From PMNU01 sp035479375 (lineage in GTDB: Bacteria > Patescibacteriota > Saccharimonadia > Saccharimonadales > UBA4665): a stretch of DNA of 64,000 bases. A program made the position numbers and the translations under genes. Shown piece by piece: positions 58,240 through 64,000 of this stretch. The notes under the pieces were generated by a model. It had not been told where the DNA came from. It worked only from the letters and a program-made list of their open reading frames with translations, and ran no database searches. The stretch lies in assembly GCA_035479375.1 (NCBI GenBank), contig DATIIT010000004.1, positions 1 to 64,000 of the forward strand. The letters run 5' to 3'. The stretch's first letter is position 1. Each line of letters opens with the position of its first letter.

Positions 58240-60144
58240 ATGGAGCCGGCAATTGCACAAGGTTTGGGGTATCTTCGGCGCAGGCAGGCTGCCGATGGGC
58301 ATTTCGACACATTCTACAGCCCTAGCAAGAAGCCGTTCCGGGCGCAGGCACCGTACCAGACCACGTTTTTGCCATCGCTCATATTACAGGCGCTTGGCCG
58401 GGTAGAGGGAGCATCCGCCGTGCGTGGCGGCCTGGCCAAGTGGCTGTTGGCGCAACATGGCCCGGCGTGGTCGTTTAATTACTGGGCGGCCGGCGCACCG
58501 GAACGCGCCGCCACGACCTATCCCGACGACCTAGACGACACGTTTTGCGCGCTGGGCGGCCTGTACTTGCACGACCCCAAGCTTATAGATGCGGCGGCGC
58601 TGGGCAAAATCGTGCGCCTGCTGTTGGCGACAGAGAGCAAAGTAGGCGGCCCGTACCGCACCTGGCTCGTGGGGCCGGAGGCCGCCAAACACTGGCGCGA
58701 CGTTGATGTAGCCGTCAATGCCAACGTCGCGTATTTTTTGCGGCTGGCCGCCAGCCCATTGCCCAACCTGACCCACTATATGGAGCAGGCGGTGCAGCGC
58801 CAGCGCTACGCTTCGCCATACTATCCATCTGCCTACCCTATTATGTACTACCTGGCGCGGGCGTACCGCGGGCCCGCCCAGCCCAAACTGGCGGCACAGA
58901 TACTGGCACTCAAAACACCGGCCGGGCATTGGGGGTCGCCGCTGCAGACGGCGCTGATGCTCTCGGCGCTGCATGAGCTGGGCGATACCGAACCGCAGCC
59001 CCAGGCCATGTCTTATATATTGCGCGCCCAGCAGGCCGACGGCTCGTGGCCGGCTGAACCGTTTTGGCTGGAGGTGCGCGGCACCTACAGCGGGTCGCCA
59101 GAACTCTCCACCGCACTTATTTTGGAGGCGCTCAGCGCAGAGGTGCGCGCTGGCGTGCCTGCGCCTGCAAGCGGAGCCGACGCGCATGGCGACGCGCTCT
59201 GCGCCAGCATTATCACCCAGGCCAACCAAGCAGCCGCAGCGCTGCCACTGGCACTCCGCAGCCTGGCCGTGCCAACCTTCCGGCGCATGGTGGCCGGCGA
59301 CCACAACCGCGAGATTATGCTGCTGGCGCATTTTTTCGCGCAATCGCTGCGCGGGCCTAGCGCCCCTAGCGCCGGCGTGTTGCAACATTTAGGCTTGGCA
59401 AATTTATACGGCTGGACAGCATACACAATCTACGACGACATCCTGGACGATGGCGGCGACGTGCGGCTGCTGTCGCTCGCCAACACTACCTTGCGGTGGT
59501 CGCTGCACGAATTCCAGCTGGCCGTGCCAGACGCCGCTTTCCAAGGGGTTGTGGCGCGCACGTTTACGGCCATCGACGCCGCCAACGCCTGGGAAATGCT
59601 GCACTGCCGCTTTGGCGTATCCGGGGGTGACGTTAGCGTTGGGAGCTTGCCGCACTACGGCAACCTGGGCAAACTGGCGGAACGCTCACTTGGGCATGCG
59701 CTGGCGCCGCTTGGCGTGCTGGCTGCCCGCGGCACACCACCAGAAAGCCCGCCAGCACAGCTGCTCCTGCGGGCGCTGAAGCACTACCTTATCGCCCGCC
59801 AACTTGGCGACGATATGCGCGACTGGGAGCCAGACCTGCGCGCCGGGCAATGCAGCTTCGTGGTGGCCATGCTTTTGCGCCAACTTGGCGTCCAGCCGGG
59901 GGTGCACAGCCTGCGTACGCTTATCCCAGCCATGCAGGCCGAAGCGCGGCGGCGCACCTTGCATGATGTTGGGCAGCAGGTATTGCAGCACATCGCCTTG
60001 GCGCAAGCAAACTTGCAAAAATCCAAGCTTGTGGTGGACGGCAGCCCGGTGGGCCGGCTACTGGACGACCTACACTCCGCAACCAACCTAACGCTGCGCG
60101 AGCATGCCGAGGCCAAAGTGTTCCTGCGCGCCTATAACTCATAG
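58240..60144 (+). CDS. Two-domain terpene synthase-like enzyme (class II-like plus class I)
   Basis: A 634-residue protein. The N-terminal 300 residues form an alpha/alpha barrel with terpene-cyclase repeats ('QAADGHFDTFYSP', 'AQQADGSWPAEPFW') and a DxDDT motif at Asp97-Leu-Asp-Asp-Thr101, the class II acid motif. The C-terminal half is an all-alpha isoprenoid synthase: DDxxDD at Asp399-Asp404 in 'YTIYDDILDDGG' and a second site at Asp524-Asp528 in 'ARQLGDDMRDWEPD'. From memory, NCBI names related candidate-phyla proteins 'class 1 isoprenoid biosynthesis enzyme'; I know of no characterised product. It is co-transcribed with a two-component system. It could also be a prenyltransferase or squalene-synthase-like enzyme. 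Confidence 0.8.
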   Translation: MEPAIAQGLGYLRRRQAADGHFDTFYSPSKKPFRAQAPYQTTFLPSLILQALGRVEGASAVRGGLAKWLLAQHGPAWSFNYWAAGAPERAATTYPDDLDDTFCALGGLYLHDPKLIDAAALGKIVRLLLATESKVGGPYRTWLVGPEAAKHWRDVDVAVNANVAYFLRLAASPLPNLTHYMEQAVQRQRYASPYYPSAYPIMYYLARAYRGPAQPKLAAQILALKTPAGHWGSPLQTALMLSALHELGDTEPQPQAMSYILRAQQADGSWPAEPFWLEVRGTYSGSPELSTALILEALSAEVRAGVPAPASGADAHGDALCASIITQANQAAAALPLALRSLAVPTFRRMVAGDHNREIMLLAHFFAQSLRGPSAPSAGVLQHLGLANLYGWTAYTIYDDILDDGGDVRLLSLANTTLRWSLHEFQLAVPDAAFQGVVARTFTAIDAANAWEMLHCRFGVSGGDVSVGSLPHYGNLGKLAERSLGHALAPLGVLAARGTPPESPPAQLLLRALKHYLIARQLGDDMRDWEPDLRAGQCSFVVAMLLRQLGVQPGVHSLRTLIPAMQAEARRRTLHDVGQQVLQHIALAQANLQKSKLVVDGSPVGRLLDDLHSATNLTLREHAEAKVFLRAYNS

Positions 60145-60228
60145 CAAAAACAATATTATTTGCGACAAACTTGCAAATATTGTGGACGACACCTACAATT
60201 GGGGCAGATTAAGTACCGTAGGATACCC

Positions 60229-61164
60229 ATGAAGCTACTTCGCAACACTATTTTTACGCTCCTAGCGTTTGGTGCGCTGCTGGGCATTTTTGTACTGCTC
60301 AGCAACATACATATCAATTCCAAACCAAAAGACAACCGCATGCGGGTTGTGGCCACGTTTTACCCAATGGCCGAATTCGCCAAGGCCGTTGGCGGCGCAA
60401 ACGTGAACGTGACCACGCTGGTAAAGCCAGGATTGGAGCCGCACGACTACGAGCCATCGCCGCAGGACTTGGCACGCATCTACGACTCATCCCTATTTGT
60501 GTATAACGGTGCAGGGCTGGAAACGTGGGTGGATAAAATCCAAAAGCAGCTGGAAGGCAGCAAGACGTTTACCGTGGATGCCTCGTACGCCGTCAAAACA
60601 CTCCACAAAGACCCGAGCGATACGGGGAGCAAATCGGCCACCGACCCGCACGTCTGGATGGACCCCCAGCTGGCCATAAAAGAAGTGAGCGCCATTTTGC
60701 AGGGCTATATTGCCGTAGACCCCCAAAACATGGAAACCTACCGCGCCAATGCCCTAGCGTACGTGCGGCAGCTGGTTGCGCTGAACGACGCGTTTACTGC
60801 AGGCCTTGCCCACTGCCAACTGCACACTATTGTTACCTCGCACCAGGCCTTCAGCTACCTGGCGCAAGAATACGGCCTGCAGGCCATTGGAATTGCCGGG
60901 CTGTCTCCGGATGACGAGCCCTCGCCACAAAAACTAGCGCAAGTTGCCAGCTATGTCAAAGACAATACCATAAAATATGTGTTTTTTGAGTCGCTGGCCA
61001 GCCCCAAGCTGTCACAGACAATCGCCAGTGAGACGGGCGCGCAGACCATTACGTTTAACCCGCTGGAAGGCCTGACGGGCAGCGAGCTCAAGGCCGGCAA
61101 AAACTACGTCTCCGTGCAAAAAGATAACTTGCAGGCACTGCGCACTGCGCTGGAGTGCCAGTAA
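60229..61164 (+). CDS. Metal ABC transporter substrate-binding protein (Zn/Mn type)
   Basis: A 311-residue cluster A-I binding protein with an N-terminal membrane or lipo-less signal helix. Metal ligands are in the usual places: His in 'GLEPHDYEPSPQDL', His in 'DPHVWMDPQLA', His in 'IVTSHQAFSYLAQEYG', and an acidic residue in the C-terminal lobe. The His-rich loop typical of ZnuA is missing, so manganese is as likely as zinc. The lipobox cysteine is absent. It starts at ATG 60229; ATPase and permease genes follow with 1-2 nt spacing. Confidence 0.93.
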   Translation: MKLLRNTIFTLLAFGALLGIFVLLSNIHINSKPKDNRMRVVATFYPMAEFAKAVGGANVNVTTLVKPGLEPHDYEPSPQDLARIYDSSLFVYNGAGLETWVDKIQKQLEGSKTFTVDASYAVKTLHKDPSDTGSKSATDPHVWMDPQLAIKEVSAILQGYIAVDPQNMETYRANALAYVRQLVALNDAFTAGLAHCQLHTIVTSHQAFSYLAQEYGLQAIGIAGLSPDDEPSPQKLAQVASYVKDNTIKYVFFESLASPKLSQTIASETGAQTITFNPLEGLTGSELKAGKNYVSVQKDNLQALRTALECQ

Positions 61165-61165
61165 T

Positions 61166-61900
61166 ATGGCCAGCACAGCGGTGGAGCCGGTCATTGAATT
61201 GCAGGATGTTAGCTTCTGCTACCCTGGCAGCGAACCAGCGCTGGCCGGACTCAACCTGCGCGTCATGCCTGGAGAGTACGTGGGCGTCATCGGCCCTAAC
61301 GGCGGCGGCAAGACGACCCTCATGAAGTTGCTGCTTGGGCTGCTCGCACCGCAAACCGGCACCATTACCCTGTTTGGTACGCCGCGGGACAAATTTCGCG
61401 GCTGGCACCGGATTGGCTATGTGCCACAGCGCTTTGGCAGCGGCGACTTTAAGCTGCCAGTTACCGTGGCAGAGGTGGTGGGTTTTGGCGCGCCGCGCGG
61501 CGACAAGTCCCGGGTAGCAGAGAGCCTTGCGCAAGTCGGTATGGAGGTGTACGCTAGGCGGCGCCTACGTGAACTCTCTGGCGGGCAGCAGCAGCGGGTG
61601 TTTATTGCCAAGGCGCTCGCCTCGCGCCCAGAAATCCTTATTTTGGACGAGCCAACCGCCGGCGTCGACGTGCACGCCCAAGACGGCTTCTACCAATTGC
61701 TGGCTGCGCTTAACAAAGCGCACGGCCTGACCATTATCCTGGTTTCGCACGATATTGACGTGGTCGTGAATGAGGTTAGTAAACTGGCCTGCATTAACGA
61801 GGCGCTCGTGTACCACGGCCACCCCAAGGATTTTATCGAAAAAGACTACCTGACCAAACTTTACGGCAAAACGCGTAAATTTATCTTGCACGGACACTAG
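61166..61900 (+). CDS. Metal ABC transporter ATPase
   Basis: A 244-residue ATP-binding subunit with Walker A 'GPNGGGKTTLMK', signature 'RELSGGQQQRVFIAKALASR', Walker B 'EILILDEPTAGVDVH' and H-loop 'ILVSHDIDVV'. The size and motifs fit ZnuC/MntB proteins. It sits 1 nt after the binding-protein gene and 2 nt before the permease gene. Confidence 0.96.
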   Translation: MASTAVEPVIELQDVSFCYPGSEPALAGLNLRVMPGEYVGVIGPNGGGKTTLMKLLLGLLAPQTGTITLFGTPRDKFRGWHRIGYVPQRFGSGDFKLPVTVAEVVGFGAPRGDKSRVAESLAQVGMEVYARRRLRELSGGQQQRVFIAKALASRPEILILDEPTAGVDVHAQDGFYQLLAALNKAHGLTIILVSHDIDVVVNEVSKLACINEALVYHGHPKDFIEKDYLTKLYGKTRKFILHGH

Positions 61901-61902
61901 AC

Positions 61903-62715
61903 ATGTTGAGTATACTTTCCTACGGTTTTATGCAGCGCGCCTTCATCGCCGGCATTTTGATTGGGGCGGCGGCTCCCATGATTGGCACGTTCTTAGTCGC
62001 AAAACGCTACGCCCTCATTGCCGACAGCCTGGCGCACGTGTCCTTGGCGGGCGTGGCACTGGGCGTGTTGCTGGGCATTAACCCAGTGTTGGGTGCGCTG
62101 GGCGTGGCCATGGCCGCCGCCCTGGTTATGGAGAAACTGCGCGCCGACAAGCGTATCACCGCCGAGGTAGCGCTGGCCATGTTCCTGAGCAGCGGCCTGG
62201 CCGTGGCCGTGGTGCTCATTGGGTTCAACAACCGCGCCAACATCAACCTGATGTCCTTCCTGTTTGGTAGTATCACCACTGTGGGGGTGCAAGACCTGTG
62301 GATAATTGGCGTACTGGCCGCGCTTGTTGTCGGCGTCGTTGCCGTGTGCTACAAACAGCTCGCCTACACCGTCTTTGATGAGGAACAAGCCCAGGCCAGC
62401 GGCCTGCGGGTGCGGCTTTTAAACCAGGCGCTGATGCTCCTGGCGGCACTCACGGTGGTAGTGAGCCTGCGCGTGGTAGGCGGCTTGCTGGTTGGCGCGC
62501 TCACGGTAGTCCCAGTGGCCGCGGCGTCCCAGCTGGCGCGCAGCTTTAAGCAGACGCTGGCATACGCCGTAGGGATTGGCATTTTGGCCGTCTTAACTGG
62601 TTTGGTGGCGGCATTTTATTTGAACCTGGCAGCGGGCGGCGCGATTGTGCTGGCGGCGCTGGTAGAGTTTTTCCTGTGCCTGCCCATCCGGCGCCTCACG
62701 CGTGCCGGAAGCTAG
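61903..62715 (+). CDS. Metal ABC transporter permease
   Basis: A 270-residue permease with eight to nine helices. 'LIADSLAHVSLAGVALGVLL' and 'RVVGGLLVGALTVVPVAAAS' are conserved in the ZnuB/MntC (ABC-3) family. It completes the importer operon. The stop TAG lies in GCTAGCG and is read on the other strand as the stop of the convergent DUF1003 gene. Confidence 0.95.
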   Translation: MLSILSYGFMQRAFIAGILIGAAAPMIGTFLVAKRYALIADSLAHVSLAGVALGVLLGINPVLGALGVAMAAALVMEKLRADKRITAEVALAMFLSSGLAVAVVLIGFNNRANINLMSFLFGSITTVGVQDLWIIGVLAALVVGVVAVCYKQLAYTVFDEEQAQASGLRVRLLNQALMLLAALTVVVSLRVVGGLLVGALTVVPVAAASQLARSFKQTLAYAVGIGILAVLTGLVAAFYLNLAAGGAIVLAALVEFFLCLPIRRLTRAGS

Positions 62716-63161
62716 CGCTTCTGCAACAGCTGCTCGATCATCTTGGACTGTTGCATCAGTTGTTGGTCCTGAGCCTCTAGGTGCCGCATGATGTCTTCAA
62801 TATCGTGGAAACTGCTGAGCGTGGTCTTGTATTCTTCGTCGGAGCGCAGCTCGGCGTGGCGGCCCTGGATGTTTTGGCCAACCATAATGAGCGGCATCAG
62901 CAGCAGCTGCACGATGTTGCCAATAAACAACAGGAACGCAAACGGATACGGGTCAAACGGATGGTGCGAGATGGCGCCTTGCCACAGCATCCATCCGGCC
63001 AGCATAACCACAAAGAAATACACGGCGTACATGGTCCCCACGGCCGATGTTATTAGCAGCGCCAGCCTATCCTGGAAAGACAGCGACGCCTCATGCTGCT
63101 GGTTGACGTTTTGCGGTTTGTGGCGGGTGTGTTGCGGTGCGGTTTGTGCAGAGGTGGCCAT
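62712..63161 (-). CDS. DUF1003 membrane protein
   Basis: A 149-residue protein with two helices (about 36-58 and 72-95) and 'HHPFDPYPFAFLLFIGNIVQ', a strong DUF1003 signature. A C-terminal coiled coil follows. The family is widespread and its role is unknown. It shares the CTAG stop with the metal permease. The upstream gene is SodX (47 nt away), but the two may be transcribed separately. Confidence 0.9.
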   Translation of the reverse strand: MATSAQTAPQHTRHKPQNVNQQHEASLSFQDRLALLITSAVGTMYAVYFFVVMLAGWMLWQGAISHHPFDPYPFAFLLFIGNIVQLLLMPLIMVGQNIQGRHAELRSDEEYKTTLSSFHDIEDIMRHLEAQDQQLMQQSKMIEQLLQKR

Positions 63162-63207
63162 TATAGCTGGGCTCCTTAATTACTTTACGCGTTACCTTAC
63201 ACCTATT

Positions 63208-63492
63208 TTACCCCTGCACGCGGGTTTTAGGCCAGACCACCTTGGCAACAACTGCCGATTGCGGCAGCCAACCAAAACTGCGGCTATCGGTGCTGTGCCC
63301 AGGATTATCGCCCAACACAAACACTTGCCCGTCGCTGACCTGCGCGACGCGCTTTATTTTCTCGAGCCCATCGTGGCGGACTATAACAACATCGCCCGGC
63401 CGGGAACGACGCGTGCGTCTGGCGACAACCAGTCTATCTGCCGCCAGCGCAGGCAGCATACTATCACCCACTACCCGCCGAAGCAAGAGCAT
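63208..63492 (-). CDS. sodX: SodX-type signal peptidase for nickel superoxide dismutase
   Basis: A 94-residue S26-type serine protease without a membrane helix. Ser12 in 'VVGDSMLPAL' is the nucleophile and the Lys in 'GLEKIKRVAQV' the general base; 'VFVLGDNPGHSTDSRSFGWL' is the conserved S26 box. SodX removes the propeptide of Ni-SOD to free the metal-binding N-terminal His. It begins 2 nt after the sodN stop, the usual gene order. The start is ATG 63492. Confidence 0.93.
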   Translation of the reverse strand: MLLLRRVVGDSMLPALAADRLVVARRTRRSRPGDVVIVRHDGLEKIKRVAQVSDGQVFVLGDNPGHSTDSRSFGWLPQSAVVAKVVWPKTRVQG

Positions 63493-63494
63493 TA

Positions 63495-63890
63495 TTAGGC
63501 CTTTTTGGCCTCGCCTTTTGTTTCCCAAAAAATGTCGGCAATTTCCTGGATTTGGGCAACCAGCTTCTTCCCTTCTTCCACTTCCAGATGGTGCTTGCAC
63601 TCGCTGGCCTGCTTAATGGCCTTCCAAAATTTGTCGTGCAGGTCCGGATATTTCTCTAGGTGCTCCGGCTTAAAATAGTCTGCCCACAGGACCAGCAGGT
63701 GGTGCTTTACCAGCTCGGCGCGCTCTTCTTTTAAGATGACGGCGCGCATTTTGTTGTGCTCGTCCAGGTCGTTGTATTTGGTCTGGATGGCCATGACGCT
63801 CTTGGCCTCAATGAGCGCCTGCGCCGGGTCGTACACACCGCACGGCAGGTCACAGTGGGCGTACACCGGCTTGATAAATGATAATTTCAT
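63495..63890 (-). CDS. sodN: Nickel superoxide dismutase precursor
   Basis: A 131-residue precursor of the four-helix Ni-SOD that turns superoxide into oxygen and peroxide. The nickel hook His-Cys-Asp-Leu-Pro-Cys-Gly-Val-Tyr starts at residue 12 (H12, C13, C17), so an 11-residue propeptide must be cut; this is shorter than the propeptides in Streptomyces. SodX follows in the operon. Helical motifs 'VILKEERAELVKHHLLVLWA' and 'YPDLHDKFWKAIKQASECKH' match the family. Confidence 0.97.
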   Translation of the reverse strand: MKLSFIKPVYAHCDLPCGVYDPAQALIEAKSVMAIQTKYNDLDEHNKMRAVILKEERAELVKHHLLVLWADYFKPEHLEKYPDLHDKFWKAIKQASECKHHLEVEEGKKLVAQIQEIADIFWETKGEAKKA

Positions 63891-63961
63891 AAGTTCCCTC
63901 CGTTACCTTTCCACTATAGCATGGGTGCTGGACGAGATTTGTATGCGCGCACACCACTTGG

Positions 63962-63967
63962 TATACT
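63962..63967 (+). promoter_or_regulatory. Promoter of the last, partial gene
   Basis: TATACT with an extended TGG, preceded by TTGTAT at a 17-bp spacing (63939-63944). It lies 8 nt before the ATG at 63976, so a leaderless or near-leaderless transcript is expected. Confidence 0.6.
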
Positions 63968-63975
63968 GCAGCTCC

Positions 63976-64000
63976 ATGCCCATCAAAGTAGACAAATACG
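63976..64000 (+). CDS. Start of a gene cut by the window edge
   Basis: ATG followed by seven codons (MPIKVDKY) to the end of the window, divergent from sodN. Too short to identify; supported mainly by the promoter upstream. Confidence 0.5.

Noticed and set aside
1..64000. CRISPR array
   Set aside because: No regularly spaced repeats of 24-40 bp with unique spacers were seen; the 33-bp sites are 0.75-3 kb apart and enclose genes.

Overview
The window looks like a chromosomal segment of a Candidatus Saccharibacteria (TM7)/Patescibacteria-type organism with a G+C-rich genome. This is inferred from gene content and not from a marker gene: a five-gene cytochrome bo3 quinol oxidase operon, a sortase with an LPxTG-type substrate, many secreted proteins of unknown role, a class I isoprenoid enzyme of a kind I associate with candidate-phyla genomes, and many genes whose -10 box lies about 6 nt before the start codon, as for leaderless mRNAs.

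Layout. (1) 1-4.1 kb: an ABC-2 permease cut by the window edge, an ATP-grasp-like protein, metK behind an S-box-like leader, and an unknown gene. (2) 4.26-16.06 kb: a tRNA-Gln(CTG) gene followed by a lower-G+C accessory region. Seven further short copies of the tRNA 3' end (ATCCCCAGCCA or close variants) divide it into seven cassettes. Several copies carry the same left arm (AAAAGTTTGG) in a 33-34 bp site, and most are followed by a hairpin terminator. Cassettes carry a membrane coiled-coil protein with a PD-(D/E)XK nuclease, a short-chain dehydrogenase, PadR regulators with membrane partners, a Doc/AbrB-like toxin-antitoxin pair, an HExxH metalloprotease, an HD-domain protein and a PQ-loop-like membrane protein. 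No integrase is visible. (3) 16.1-21.9 kb: a PadR/HAAS/DUF4097/DUF998 envelope operon, an arrestin-like protein, then an ECF sigma factor, a GreA-like protein and an Ala/Pro-rich membrane protein. (4) 21.9-32.8 kb: secreted and small metabolic proteins (GH43-like, VOC, FAD oxidoreductase, PIG-L, TolB-like propeller). (5) 32.8-43.5 kb: surface functions: a large membrane glycosyltransferase-like protein, a sortase, a CapA-like protein, a DrrAB-type exporter, a giant apiosidase-like/Ig/LamG protein, an LPNTG protein and a stand-alone receiver. (6) 43.6-48.7 kb: cyoABCDE. (7) 48.7-55.6 kb: two tandem ATP-grasp paralogues and a GT2/GtrA/membrane-PIG-L envelope glycan operon. (8) 56.0-60.1 kb: response regulator, tiny ORF, histidine kinase and a two-domain terpene-synthase-like enzyme in one operon. 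(9) 60.2-64.0 kb: a Zn/Mn-type ABC importer, a DUF1003 protein, nickel superoxide dismutase with its SodX protease, and the start of a further gene.

How it fits together. The core appears to be an aerobically respiring or oxygen-detoxifying cell (bo3 oxidase, Ni-SOD, metal import) with a heavily decorated surface (sortase, CapA, glycosyltransferases, secreted hydrolases). The tRNA-Gln array is the accessory zone and the strongest candidate for an undescribed system: small cassettes accreted at one tRNA 3' end, each apparently restoring the tRNA end and a terminator, with no recombinase in the array. The second candidate is the sensor-coupled terpene-synthase-like enzyme, which has both a class II DxDDT motif and class I aspartate-rich motifs.
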